Assembly (NCBI RefSeq): GCF_005298075.1
Contig: NZ_SZZH01000004.1
Coordinates: 62,001-126,000, forward strand
Length of the DNA: 64,000 nucleotides
From: Nakamurella flava
GTDB taxonomy: Bacteria; Actinomycetota; Actinomycetes; Mycobacteriales; Nakamurellaceae
Direction of reading: 5' to 3'
Part shown: positions 44,714-54,012 of the stretch, in pieces
Layout: each line of letters starts with the position of its first letter
Numbering within the stretch: position 1 is the first letter of the stretch
Notes under the pieces: generated by a model
The model's input: only the letters and a program-made list of their open reading frames with translations
The model's database searches: none
Told to the model about the DNA's origin: nothing
Position numbers and translations under genes: made by a program

Positions 44714-46262
44714 CCTGCGGATCGGGATCGACGTCGGCGGGACCAACACCGACGCCGTCGTCCTGGACGCCGCGAACACCCTGCTGGCCAAGTACAAGAC
44801 GCCGACCACGCCGGATCTCACCAGCGGCATCCACGCCGCCCTGGAGGCGGTGCTCGGACAGGTCGACCAGCCGATCGAGCGCATCACCCACGTCATGCTG
44901 GGGACGACCCACGCCACCAACGCGATCCTGGAGCGCCGCGACCTGCTGCGCGTGGGGGTGCTGCGGATCGGGGCGCCGGCCACCATCTCCATCCCGCCGT
45001 TCTCCGACTGGCCGGACGACCTGCGGGACGCGGTGTCGGCCGGCGAGGCGATCGTGCCGGGCGGCTGCGAGGTCACCGGCGAGCCCATCGTGCCGTTCGT
45101 GCCCGAGGAGGTCGCCCGGTTCTGCGAGAAGGTCAAGGGCACCGCACAGGCCCTGGCCATCTCCGCGGTGTTCTCACCGGTATCGGGTGACCACGAGCAG
45201 CAGGCCGAGCAGATCGCCCGGGAGATCCTCGGGCCCGACATCCCGATCAGCCTGTCGCAGGGCATCGGCGCGCTCGGTCTGCTCGAGCGCGAGAACGCCT
45301 GCATCCTCAACGCGGCCCTGGTCGGCGTCGCCCACAAGGTCGTGCACGGGCTGCGGGAAGCGCTGGCCCGCAACGGGATCGACCCCGTCGCCTTCCTCAC
45401 CCAGAACGACGGCACGCTGATGGGCCTGGATTACGTCCTGCGTTTCCCGGTACTGACCATCGGCAGCGGGCCGGCCAACAGCATGCGCGGCGCCTGCTTC
45501 CTGGCCGACGTCACCGACGCGGTGGTCGTCGACGTGGGCGGCACCTCCAGCGACGTCGGCATGCTGCTCAACGGCTTTCCCCGCGAGTCGAGCACCCCGA
45601 CCGACATCGGCGGCGTGCGCACCAATTTCCGGATGCCCGACCTGGTGGCCATCGCGGTCGGCGGCGGGACCAAGGTCGCCGGCACCCCGGGCGCGGTGAT
45701 GGTCGGCCCGGAGAGTGTGGGCTACCGGCTCCGCCAGGAGGCGCTGATCTTCGGCGGTTCCACCCCGACCCTGTCGGACGCCGCGGTGGCCGGCGGACGG
45801 GCCGCATTCGGCGACGCCGCCGCGCTGGCCGGCCGCGAGGAGCTGCTCGCTGCGGCCCTGACCCGGGCCGACGAGCTCGTCGCGGTGGCCACCGACCAGA
45901 TCAAGACCGCCCGCGGTCCGATCCCGCTGGTCGCGGTGGGCGGCGGCAGCGTCATCCTCCCCGACGAGATCGCCGGCGTGGCCGAGATTATCCGCCCGGA
46001 GAACTATGACGTCGCCAACGCCATCGGGGCCGCCATCGCGTCGGTCTCCGGACAGGTCGACAAGGTCTTCAAGCTCGCCGGACGCGACCGGCAGGAGGTG
46101 CTGGACCTGGCCTGTGGGGCGGCCCGCGACGAAGCCATCAGCGCCGGAGCCGATCCGCGGGCGGTGGAGATCGTCGAGGTCGAGGAGATCCCGATGGCCT
46201 ACCTCACCGAGCCCGTGGTGCGGATCCGCGTGAAGGCCGCGGGCCCGCTCAGTCAGATGTGA
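44697..46262 (+). CDS. Hydantoinase/oxoprolinase-like (HyuA) ATPase
   Basis: A 521-residue protein. LRIGIDVGGTNTDAVVLD (about 7-24) is the ATP-binding phosphate 1 loop of the ASKHA fold. HVMLGTTHATNAILERRDL and VVVDVGGTSSDVGMLLNG (phosphate 2) are typical of HyuA/OplA. Such enzymes open cyclic amides with ATP. No HyuB-like partner is visible; the DUF917 protein probably fills that role. ATG 44697 lies inside the DUF917 3' end after GTGGAGG. Confidence 0.88.
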   Translation: MPGSVDLRIGIDVGGTNTDAVVLDAANTLLAKYKTPTTPDLTSGIHAALEAVLGQVDQPIERITHVMLGTTHATNAILERRDLLRVGVLRIGAPATISIPPFSDWPDDLRDAVSAGEAIVPGGCEVTGEPIVPFVPEEVARFCEKVKGTAQALAISAVFSPVSGDHEQQAEQIAREILGPDIPISLSQGIGALGLLERENACILNAALVGVAHKVVHGLREALARNGIDPVAFLTQNDGTLMGLDYVLRFPVLTIGSGPANSMRGACFLADVTDAVVVDVGGTSSDVGMLLNGFPRESSTPTDIGGVRTNFRMPDLVAIAVGGGTKVAGTPGAVMVGPESVGYRLRQEALIFGGSTPTLSDAAVAGGRAAFGDAAALAGREELLAAALTRADELVAVATDQIKTARGPIPLVAVGGGSVILPDEIAGVAEIIRPENYDVANAIGAAIASVSGQVDKVFKLAGRDRQEVLDLACGAARDEAISAGADPRAVEIVEVEEIPMAYLTEPVVRIRVKAAGPLSQM

Positions 46263-46346
46263 CAGCCGTTCCCCTGCCGGCCTCTTCCCCCATCCACCTG
46301 CCTCTTCTCCTGCCCGACCTCCCCCGCCGAACGGAGCCCCACCCCC

Positions 46347-47633
46347 ATGAGACTGACCCGAACGGCGCGCCTGCTCGCGCCCCTCGCCGTCCTGGCCCTG
46401 CTGGCCGCCGGCTGTTCCTCCGGATCCGAGACTGCGTCCGGTGGGAGCACCGGCGCCAGCTCGGCCCCAGGGACCGGGACGAGTTCAGCCGCCGGCTCGT
46501 CGGCCGACACCGGGTCCTCCGGTGCCGCGCCCACCGGCGACCCGATCGTCATCGGCCAGACCGCCGGTCTGACCGGCTTCATGTCGGTGTTCGACATCCC
46601 GGTGCAGCAGGGCATGCAGCTGGCCATCGACGACATCAACGCCAAGGGCGGTGTTCTCGGCCGGCCGCTGAAGATGATCACCACCAACAACGAGACCGAC
46701 ACGTCGAAGATCCAGACCGCGGCGCAGGACATCATCGACCAGGGCGCCAATTTCGTGGTCACGTCCTGCGACTTCGACATCGGTGGCCCCGCCGCACGGG
46801 TGGCCAACGACGCGAACATCATCGCGATGGGCTGCGCCGGGGGCCCGCTCTACGGCTACGACGGCATCGGCCCGCTGACCTACAACTTCTACCAGGGCTC
46901 CCCCACCGAGGGGGCGATGCTGGCCGAGTACGCCAAGTCCAAGGGCTACACCAAGCCGTTCGTCATCACCGACCAGACCCTGGAGTACACCCAGGTGGTC
47001 GGCGACTTCTTCAAGAAGCGGTGGGCCGACCTGGGCGGCACCCTGGCCGGTGAGGCGACCTACCAGAACGGCGACGAGTCGGCGGCGGCGCAGATATCGG
47101 CCGCACAGCAGGCGAACCCGGACGTCATCCTCGTGGCCAGCTACCCGCCGGGCGGGGCCACGCTCCTGCGGCAGCTGCGGGCCGCCGGCCTGACCCAGCC
47201 GCTGCTGGGTGCGGCCGCGTTCGACGGCACGTACTGGATCGACGCGGTCCCCGGACTGTCGGACTTCACCATCCCCTCGGCCGGCGCCACCAACGGCGAC
47301 GACCCGGACGCGGCCCGCAACGACTTCTTCGCCCGGCTGCAGCAGGCCACCGGCGAACCGGTCGCCAGCGCGAACTACCCGCTCGAGGGCTACTCCTACG
47401 TGCAGGCCCTGGCCACCGCGATCGAGCGGGCCGGCAGCACCGAGACCGAAGCGGTGGCCGCCGAACTCAACAAGTTCACCGACGAGAACGTCATCCTCGG
47501 TCCGACGACGTTCACCGACACCTGCCACATCCCGTCGCAGCGCCCGATGCTGATCAAGACCTACACCGACGGCAAGCCGCAGGTGGTCGAGACCCGCACC
47601 GTGGAGTCCCTGATGGGTCAGGCGCCCTGCTGA
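46347..47633 (+). CDS. Liv-type ABC solute-binding lipoprotein
   Basis: A 428-residue periplasmic-type-1 binding protein. Lipobox LLAAGC with Cys23, then a Ser/Gly/Thr linker. GDPIVIGQTAGLTGFMSVFDIPVQQGMQLAIDDINAKGGVLGRPLKMI is the family opening. The best guess is a ligand related to the catabolic enzymes beside it, not necessarily an amino acid. The stop overlaps the ATPase start by 1 nt (TGATG). Confidence 0.9.
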   Translation: MRLTRTARLLAPLAVLALLAAGCSSGSETASGGSTGASSAPGTGTSSAAGSSADTGSSGAAPTGDPIVIGQTAGLTGFMSVFDIPVQQGMQLAIDDINAKGGVLGRPLKMITTNNETDTSKIQTAAQDIIDQGANFVVTSCDFDIGGPAARVANDANIIAMGCAGGPLYGYDGIGPLTYNFYQGSPTEGAMLAEYAKSKGYTKPFVITDQTLEYTQVVGDFFKKRWADLGGTLAGEATYQNGDESAAAQISAAQQANPDVILVASYPPGGATLLRQLRAAGLTQPLLGAAAFDGTYWIDAVPGLSDFTIPSAGATNGDDPDAARNDFFARLQQATGEPVASANYPLEGYSYVQALATAIERAGSTETEAVAAELNKFTDENVILGPTTFTDTCHIPSQRPMLIKTYTDGKPQVVETRTVESLMGQAPC

Positions 47634-48451
47634 TGGCCCATCCGGTGACGACCCAGACCGCCCAGCGCCCGACGCCCGTCCAGGGCCTGACGGCCACCGG
47701 GGTGACCGTCCGCTTCGCCGGACTGACCGCGCTGCAGGACGTGTCGCTGTCCGTGGGCCGGGGCGAGATCCTCGGACTGATCGGCCCGAACGGGGCCGGG
47801 AAGACGACGTTGACCAACGTCCTCACCGGCTTCCAGCGGCACGGCGGCGCGGTCGCGGTCGACGGTCAGGACGTCACCGGCTGGTCCCCGCAACGCCTGG
47901 CGGGGGCCGGGGTGCGCCGGACGTTCCAGAACGTCCGACTGTTCACCGGGATGACCGTCGCCCAGAACCTGGAGGCCGCCGCCCTCGGCGTCGGCCTGTC
48001 CCGGACGGCCGCCCGGACGGACACCGCCGCCCTGCTCGAGCGTTTCGACCTGAGCGGTCACGCCGACGACGATGCCGCCGCTCTGCCCTATGGGCTGGAG
48101 CGGCGGCTCGGGGTGGCCCGGGCCCTGGTCGGCGAACCCCGGTACGTCGTCCTGGACGAACCGGCCGCCGGGCTCAACGAGACCGAGAGCGACGAGCTGC
48201 TCAGCCGGCTGCGCGCCGTACCCGAGCAGTTCGGCTGCGGCCTGGTCGTCATCGAGCACGACATGCGGCTGATCATGCGACTGTGCGACCGACTGCACGT
48301 CATCGACCACGGCCGGACGCTGGCCAGCGGCTCGCCCGCCGACGTCCGCGCGAACCCCGCGGTCATCGAGGCCTACCTGGGCGCCGCCGCGGCGCAACAC
48401 CCCGACGCCGTCCCCGGTGCCGGTGTCCCGGAGGTGACCCGCCATGGCTGA
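47633..48451 (+). CDS. Liv-type ABC ATPase, LivG class
   Basis: A 272-residue ATPase. Walker A GPNGAGKTT (about 53-61), signature LPYGLERRLGVARAL, Walker B YVVLDEPAAGLN and switch VIEHDM. RRTFQNVRLFTGMTVAQNL is the LivG Q-loop region. Pairs with the LivF-type protein; the genes overlap by 8 nt. Confidence 0.92.
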   Translation: MAHPVTTQTAQRPTPVQGLTATGVTVRFAGLTALQDVSLSVGRGEILGLIGPNGAGKTTLTNVLTGFQRHGGAVAVDGQDVTGWSPQRLAGAGVRRTFQNVRLFTGMTVAQNLEAAALGVGLSRTAARTDTAALLERFDLSGHADDDAAALPYGLERRLGVARALVGEPRYVVLDEPAAGLNETESDELLSRLRAVPEQFGCGLVVIEHDMRLIMRLCDRLHVIDHGRTLASGSPADVRANPAVIEAYLGAAAAQHPDAVPGAGVPEVTRHG

Positions 48452-49214
48452 GCCGGCATCGACTGAAATCGCCCTGTCCATCAGAGGTCTGACCGTCCGC
48501 TACGGCTCGGTCACCGCGGTCCACGGCATCGACCTGGACGTGGCCGCCGGCGAGCTGCTGGCCATCGTCGGCCCGAACGGGGCCGGCAAGTCCTCCACCC
48601 TGGCCGCCGTGAGCGGTCTGGTCCGGGCGACCGCCGGCACCGTCACGGTCCTCGGTGAGACGGTGTCCGGGCGGCCACCCGAACGGATCGTCCGCGCCGG
48701 GGTCGCCCTCGTCCCCGAGGGCCGCAACATCTTCACCTCCCTCACGGTCGCCGAGAACCTCGCCCTCGGCGCCACCATCCACCACGGGAAGAGCGACACC
48801 GCAGCGACTCTCGAACGCGAGCTCGACCGGTTCCCCATCCTCCGGGAGCGCTACACCCAGCAGGCCGGGCTGCTGTCCGGGGGGGAGCAGCAGCAGCTGG
48901 CCATCGCCCGGGCCCTGATGTCCCGGCCCCGGGTGCTGCTGCTCGACGAACCGTCCCTCGGCCTCGCCCCCCGCCTGGTCGACCTCGTCTTCGACACCGT
49001 GGCCCAGTTGCGCCAGGAAGGACTGACCATCGTGCTGGTCGAACAGAACGCCACACGGGCGGTCGAGCTGGCCGACCGGACCGCGGTGCTGCGCACCGGC
49101 CGGGTGGTGCGGATCGGCACGGCCGCCGAACTCGGCGGCGGCGCCGCCATGGCGGCCGAGTATTTCGGCGGGCCCGGCGATCCGGTCACCGCGGCGCCGG
49201 GCAGCTCGTCGTGA
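48444..49214 (+). CDS. Liv-type ABC ATPase, LivF class
   Basis: A 256-residue ATPase. Walker A GPNGAGKSS, GVALVPEGRNIFTSLTVAENL, signature LSGGEQQQLAIARAL and VLLLDEPSLGLAPRLVD are characteristic of LivF. Overlaps LivG and LivH genes. Confidence 0.92.
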   Translation: MAEPASTEIALSIRGLTVRYGSVTAVHGIDLDVAAGELLAIVGPNGAGKSSTLAAVSGLVRATAGTVTVLGETVSGRPPERIVRAGVALVPEGRNIFTSLTVAENLALGATIHHGKSDTAATLERELDRFPILRERYTQQAGLLSGGEQQQLAIARALMSRPRVLLLDEPSLGLAPRLVDLVFDTVAQLRQEGLTIVLVEQNATRAVELADRTAVLRTGRVVRIGTAAELGGGAAMAAEYFGGPGDPVTAAPGSSS

Positions 49215-50092
49215 GCTCCCTCGTCCAGGCGCTGGTCAACGCGCTCAACCTCGGGGGCCTCTACGCCCTCTACGCCCTCGGCGTCGCGATGATCTTCGGC
49301 ATCCTGCGGCTGGTCAACTTCGCGCACTCCAGCCTGATCATGGCCGGCGGCTACACCATGGTCTTCACCGACGGTCTGCCGCTGGTGCTGCGGCTGGTCA
49401 TCACGGTCGCCGTCTGCGTCGGCCTGTCGGTCCTGTTGGAACTGGTCGCCTTCCGCGGCGTCCGGTCGGCCGCGCCGGAGACCATGCTCGTCACCTCATT
49501 CGCGGTCAGCATGGTGCTGGCCAGCCTGGCCGAGTCGCTGTTCGGTCAGCTGCCGAAGTCGACCGACGTCGACCCGATCTTCCGGGAGAGCTGGACCTTC
49601 GGTTCGGTGTACCTGCCGAAGATCAACGTGGTGACCATCGCGGTCGTGGTCCTGCTGATCGGTGGGCTCGGCCTGTTCCTCACCCGCACCCCGGCCGGTC
49701 TGCGGATGCGGGCCGCGGCCGAGGACTTCGCCACCGCCCGGCTGATGGGCGTCCGGGCCGACCGGGTGATCAGCCTGGCCTTCGCCATCAGCGGAGTGCT
49801 GGCCGCCGCGGCGGCGGTCCTGCTGCTCGGCGCCAACGGGTCGGTCACCCCGACCTTCGGCTTCAACGCGGTCCTGTTCGGTCTCATCGCCGCCGTGGTC
49901 GGCGGGCTGTCCAGCCTGCCCGGGGCCGTGCTCGGCGGGTTCGTCCTCGGCGCGACCAGCCAACTGCTGCAGGAACTGCTGCCCGTCGGGCTGGCGCCGT
50001 TCCGGGACGCCCTGCTCTTCGCCGCTGTCTTCGGACTACTGGTGGTGCGCCCGCAGGGCCTCATCTCGTCCCGGCAGGGGGTGCGGGTGTGA
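49211..50092 (+). CDS. Liv-type ABC permease, LivH class
   Basis: A 293-residue permease with about eight helices. LVNALNLGGLYALYALGVAMIFGILRLVNFAHSSLIMAGGY is the LivH opening. The EAA-like loop reads MRMRAAAEDFATARLMGVRADRVI in part. GTG start overlaps the LivF stop (GTGA). Confidence 0.92.
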   Translation: MSSLVQALVNALNLGGLYALYALGVAMIFGILRLVNFAHSSLIMAGGYTMVFTDGLPLVLRLVITVAVCVGLSVLLELVAFRGVRSAAPETMLVTSFAVSMVLASLAESLFGQLPKSTDVDPIFRESWTFGSVYLPKINVVTIAVVVLLIGGLGLFLTRTPAGLRMRAAAEDFATARLMGVRADRVISLAFAISGVLAAAAAVLLLGANGSVTPTFGFNAVLFGLIAAVVGGLSSLPGAVLGGFVLGATSQLLQELLPVGLAPFRDALLFAAVFGLLVVRPQGLISSRQGVRV

Positions 50093-51234
50093 CCGCGCCG
50101 ACCGTCGTCCGCCGGTTGACCGACGCCGTCGGCATACCGGTCGTGTTGTTCGCCGGGGTGGCCGTGCTGGCCCTGCTGGCCAGTACCGGGCCGGCGTCGA
50201 TCGGCCGGCTGACCATCGCGGCCGTCGTCAACGTCATCCTGGTCGTCGGCCTGTACACCTTCGTCGGCAACTCCGGGGTCTGGTCGTTCGGCCACATGAG
50301 CTTCGCCCTCGTCGGCGGGTACGTGGCGGGCCTGCTGGCGCTGCCCGCCCGCCTGAAGAACCAGCTGCTGCCCGACGCGCCCGACCTGGTCCGCTCCCTG
50401 TCGACCACCCCCGTGCTGGCCGTGGTGATCGGCGGGCTGGCCGCCGCCCTGGTCGCCGTGGTCGTGGCCGTCCCGCTGGCCCGCATCGGCGGCCTGTCGG
50501 CCGGTCTGGCCACCGTCTCGCTGCTGATCGCCTTCACCGTGGTCGCCGCCCAGTGGCAGTCGGTGACCCGCGGTCAGAAGGGTCTGTCGTCCATCCCCAC
50601 CTCGACGACCCTGACCGTGGCGCTGACCTGGCTGGCCGTCGTCCTGCTCATCGCCTGGACCTACCAGCGATCGTCCTGGGGTATCCGGCTGCGCGCGGCC
50701 AAGGCCGACCCGATCGCTGCCGCGGCCAGCGGGATCTCGGTCCCGATCCAGCGCGGGATCGCCCTGGTGCTCAGCGCTTTCATCACCGGCATCGGCGGGG
50801 CGCTGTTCGCCCTGCAGCTGGGCTCGCTCAACCCGGACGTCTTCTACCTGGACTACACCTTCCTCATCATCACGATGCTGGTCCTCGGCGGTGCCGGGTC
50901 CCTGACCGGGGCGGTGACCGGCAGCGTGCTGGTGTCGGCGCTGGCCGAGGTGCTCCGCCGGGCCGAGGGCGGTTCGCTGTTCGGCCTGGATGTCCCGGCC
51001 CGACCGGGCCTGGCCGACGTCATCCTCGGCGTCGTCCTCATCGTCATGCTGATCCGCCGGCCTGGCGGTCTGACCCGGGGCCGCGAACTGGCCCTGCGCC
51101 GGCGGCGACGGGCCAAGCCCGTCCCGACCGACGAGTTCCCCTCCACCGAAGCGGGTCTCGCCGCTGTTCCCGCCACCGCCCTGCCCACCGGGTCGCCCGT
51201 CGCCGTCCCGGCCCACCGAGAGGACACCCGATGA
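50089..51234 (+). CDS. Liv-type ABC permease, LivM class
   Basis: A 381-residue permease. NSGVWSFGHMSFALVGGYVAGLLALP and SSWGIRLRAAKADPIAAAASGISV are typical of LivM. A basic C-terminal tail of about 50 residues follows the last helix. GTG start overlaps LivH (GTGA); the stop overlaps the LLM gene (ATGA). Confidence 0.9.
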   Translation: MTAPTVVRRLTDAVGIPVVLFAGVAVLALLASTGPASIGRLTIAAVVNVILVVGLYTFVGNSGVWSFGHMSFALVGGYVAGLLALPARLKNQLLPDAPDLVRSLSTTPVLAVVIGGLAAALVAVVVAVPLARIGGLSAGLATVSLLIAFTVVAAQWQSVTRGQKGLSSIPTSTTLTVALTWLAVVLLIAWTYQRSSWGIRLRAAKADPIAAAASGISVPIQRGIALVLSAFITGIGGALFALQLGSLNPDVFYLDYTFLIITMLVLGGAGSLTGAVTGSVLVSALAEVLRRAEGGSLFGLDVPARPGLADVILGVVLIVMLIRRPGGLTRGRELALRRRRRAKPVPTDEFPSTEAGLAAVPATALPTGSPVAVPAHREDTR

Positions 51235-52241
51235 CCGCCGCCCCACCGGTGACCGCCCGCCCGCCCATCGGGGTCCTCGTGCACGGCGACACCAAGCCGG
51301 ATCAGTTGGTCCCGGTCTGTCGACGGATCGAGGACGCCGGTTTCGGCGCGGTCTGGCTGGCCGAGGACTACTTCCTGCTCGGCGGACCGACCAGCGCCGC
51401 GCTGGCCCTGCAGGGCACGCGCGAGATCCCGGTCGGCATCGGCATCCTGTCCGCCGTGGTGCGCCACCCGGCGGTGACCGCGATGGAGGTGGCGACCCTG
51501 TCGCTGGCCCATCCCGGGCGGCTGATCACCGGCATCGGCCACGGGGTGCCGTTCTGGACCAAGCAGATGGGCCTGTACCCGAAGTCGCCGTTGAAGTCCC
51601 TGCAGGTCGTCATCGACAGTGTGCGGGCCCTGCTGGACGGCGAGACGCTGACCATCGACGAGGGCCCCTACGTCTTCGACAACGTCACCCTGACCCACCC
51701 GAATCCCGGTGCGGTGCCGCTGTACTCGGGCGTCATCGGACCCAAGTCCCTGGAACTGTCCGGTCGGATCGCCGACGGCACGATCATGTCGGTCATCGCC
51801 GCGCCGAAGTACCTGGACTACGCCCGCACCACCATCGCGAAGGGGGCGGTCGGTTCGCCGCGCGAGGGGCAGCCGCACGCCATGCCCACGTTCGTCATCT
51901 ACCGGGTGGACACCGACCGGGACGTGGCGCGGCGATCCGCCCGCGAGGGTCTCGCGTTCTACCTGCAGGCCGTCGGCCCGACCCCGATGACCGGGGTCTA
52001 CGGCATCAACGACCAGCTGGGCGAGATCCTGGCGCTGGGCGACCTCGCGGCGATCACCGATGCCCTGCCCGACGAGTGGGTCGACACCTTCACCATCTGC
52101 GGCACCCCGCCCGAATGCGTCGACCGCATCAAGGAGTTCCTGGCCGCCGGGGCCACCTCCGTCGTCCTGGCTCCCTATCCGGCCGCGGCCAACGACGAGA
52201 TCCTCGCGCTGACCGCCGAGCAGGTCCTGCCCCACCTCTAG
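51231..52241 (+). CDS. LLM-class flavin-dependent oxidoreductase
   Basis: A 336-residue luciferase-like TIM-barrel protein. IEDAGFGAVWLAEDYFLLGGPTSAALALQGTREIPVGIGILSAVVRHPAVTAMEVATLSLAHPGRLITGIGHG matches bacterial luciferase/MER-type folds. It could use FMN (RutA-like monooxygenase) or coenzyme F420. Being fused by ATGA overlap to the importer and followed by a molybdenum hydroxylase, oxidative ring opening of the imported compound is the likely role. Confidence 0.88.
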   Translation: MTAAPPVTARPPIGVLVHGDTKPDQLVPVCRRIEDAGFGAVWLAEDYFLLGGPTSAALALQGTREIPVGIGILSAVVRHPAVTAMEVATLSLAHPGRLITGIGHGVPFWTKQMGLYPKSPLKSLQVVIDSVRALLDGETLTIDEGPYVFDNVTLTHPNPGAVPLYSGVIGPKSLELSGRIADGTIMSVIAAPKYLDYARTTIAKGAVGSPREGQPHAMPTFVIYRVDTDRDVARRSAREGLAFYLQAVGPTPMTGVYGINDQLGEILALGDLAAITDALPDEWVDTFTICGTPPECVDRIKEFLAAGATSVVLAPYPAAANDEILALTAEQVLPHL

Positions 52242-52289
52242 ACCCACCCCGCGCGGACATCCCCACCAGCCCGGCCGTCAGGAGAACCC

Positions 52290-52604
52290 ATGAGCGACAT
52301 CGTCTTCTTTCTCACCACCCTGCATTCCGAGGAGGTCCGCGAGGCCTACGAGACCTGGGTCAAGGAGGTCGACCAACCGCTGGCCGACAACCTGCCCGGC
52401 GTCGACCGGTACCGGGTCGTCCGACTCAGCGGTCCGGTGATGGACGGGGTCGCGCTGCCGACCTACAGCTACATCGAGATCATCGAGCTGAGCGACCTCG
52501 AGCTGTACAAGCAGTCCATCGCCACCGCGCCGCCGGACTTCTTCGACCAGTTCCGCAGCTACATCGCCGATTTCGACGCGGTGGCCGGGACGGTCGTGCA
52601 GTAG
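52290..52604 (+). CDS. Small dimeric alpha/beta-barrel protein, RedY/HapK-like
   Basis: A 104-residue protein. The alternating pattern (DIVFFLTTLHSEEVREAYETWVKEVDQPLADNLPGVDRYRVVRL and YIEIIELSDLELYKQSIATAPPDFFDQFRSYI) fits a ferredoxin-like dimeric barrel, close to what is called REDY/HapK-like. Role unknown; such folds often catalyse small rearrangements or cyclisations. AGGAG precedes ATG 52290. The stop overlaps the next start by 1 nt. Confidence 0.65.
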   Translation: MSDIVFFLTTLHSEEVREAYETWVKEVDQPLADNLPGVDRYRVVRLSGPVMDGVALPTYSYIEIIELSDLELYKQSIATAPPDFFDQFRSYIADFDAVAGTVVQ

Positions 52605-53512
52605 TGGGATCTCCGACGGCAGTTCGGACCGGCGCCGGGCCGGTCGGCACCGACCCGCTGCAGCGTCCGGCCGTGGTGGTGCCCACGTCGATGACCGACG
52701 CCCTCCGCCGGGCGGCCGACCTGGGCCGGCACGGGGCATTCCTGGCCGGCGGCACCTGGCTGATGCGTGACCGGCAGCCGCCGAGCACCTGGGTGGCCGT
52801 GCACCGGCTTTCCGAGCTGCGGGGCGGTGGGACCACCGAGGACCACACCCGATGGGGCGCGATGACCACCCACTCCGAACTCGGCCGGGTCGCCGGCCAC
52901 CCGGCCCTACGGGCGGTGGCCACCGCGGCCCGGACCTCGGCCTTCCCGCAGGTCCGGGCGGTCGCCACCATCGGCGGCAACATCTGCGCGCGGGGGTTCG
53001 TCGAGGCCGACCTGGTTCCGGCGTTGCTCGCCGTGGGAGCCCGGGTGCAACTGCACACCGTCGACGGGGCCGAGACCTGCCCTTTGGAGGACCATCTCGG
53101 GACCGCCCCGGACCGTGACCGGCCCGCGCTGCTGGTGACGGTCAGCGCCGGCCACGGGCGGCAGCGCCGTTCCGGCTACGGCCGGATCACCGTCCGCGGC
53201 GGCGGCGAGTACCCGTTGACCGCGGTGGCCGTCTCCGCCGAGCTCACGACCAGCGCGAACGGTGTCCGGGCCACCGACGTGCGGTTCGTCGTGGGCGCCG
53301 TCGAACACCAGGCGCGGAGGGTCGCCGAGGCCGAGACCGCCCTCGAGGGGACCGATCTGGGTCCCGAGGCCGGCAGATCGGCGGCCGCCGCCGCAGCGGC
53401 GGCGCTCACCGCCCGCGACGACCTGTACGCCCCCGGCTGGTACCGGCTGGCCGTCCTGCCGACCGTGGTGGCCGCGGCACTCGCCGACCTGCATTCCGTC
53501 GCGCCCGTCTGA
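52604..53512 (+). CDS. Molybdenum hydroxylase FAD-binding (medium) subunit
   Basis: A 302-residue CoxM/XdhB-type subunit. FLAGGTWLMRD (about 46-56) is the first FAD motif and ATIGGNICAR (about 121-130) the second. The C-terminal CO_deh_flav_C domain follows (SGYGRITVRGGGEYPLTAVAVSAEL). It passes electrons from the FeS subunit to an acceptor. Start is GTG 52604, touching the previous stop. Confidence 0.85.
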   Translation: MGSPTAVRTGAGPVGTDPLQRPAVVVPTSMTDALRRAADLGRHGAFLAGGTWLMRDRQPPSTWVAVHRLSELRGGGTTEDHTRWGAMTTHSELGRVAGHPALRAVATAARTSAFPQVRAVATIGGNICARGFVEADLVPALLAVGARVQLHTVDGAETCPLEDHLGTAPDRDRPALLVTVSAGHGRQRRSGYGRITVRGGGEYPLTAVAVSAELTTSANGVRATDVRFVVGAVEHQARRVAEAETALEGTDLGPEAGRSAAAAAAAALTARDDLYAPGWYRLAVLPTVVAAALADLHSVAPV

Positions 53513-53523
53513 GGAGATCCGAG

Positions 53524-54012
53524 ATGACCGACCCCACTTGGCCGCTCACCGTCAACGGCCGCCGGCACGACGTCACCGTGCCCGGCAGTACGCCGTTGGT
53601 CGAGGTGCTGCGCGACCAGCTCGACCTGCGCGGTACCAAGCTGGTGTGCGCGGTCGGGCGTTGCGGCGCCTGCACCGTTCGGGTCGGCGAGCGGGCCGTC
53701 GCCTCGTGCCTGCTGCCGGTCGCCCTGGCGGCCGGTGAGCCGATCGTCACGGTGGAGGGCGTCAGCGCCCCGGACGGCCCGTTGCACCCCGTCCAGCAGG
53801 CCCTGGTCGACTGCCACGGAGTGCAGTGCGGAGCCTGCACCCCGGGCATGGTGATGACGATGACCACCTATCTGGAGCAGACCCCGGCGGACGCCGTCGA
53901 CCCGGACACCATCCGAGAGGCCTTGTGCGGCAACCTCTGTCGCTGTACCGGTTATCACGGCATCATCGACGCCACCCTGCGGGCCGCGGGCGCGACGGGA
54001 GCGCAGGCATGA
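53524..54012 (+). CDS. Molybdenum hydroxylase [2Fe-2S] (small) subunit
   Basis: A 162-residue CoxS/XdhC-type ferredoxin. The plant-type cluster uses C42, C47, C50 and C62. The second, alpha-helical cluster uses C102, C105, C139 and C141 (QCGACTPGM and CGNLCRCTGY). Both clusters are intact. ATG follows GAGGAG. It overlaps the large subunit by ATGA. Confidence 0.93.
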   Translation: MTDPTWPLTVNGRRHDVTVPGSTPLVEVLRDQLDLRGTKLVCAVGRCGACTVRVGERAVASCLLPVALAAGEPIVTVEGVSAPDGPLHPVQQALVDCHGVQCGACTPGMVMTMTTYLEQTPADAVDPDTIREALCGNLCRCTGYHGIIDATLRAAGATGAQA

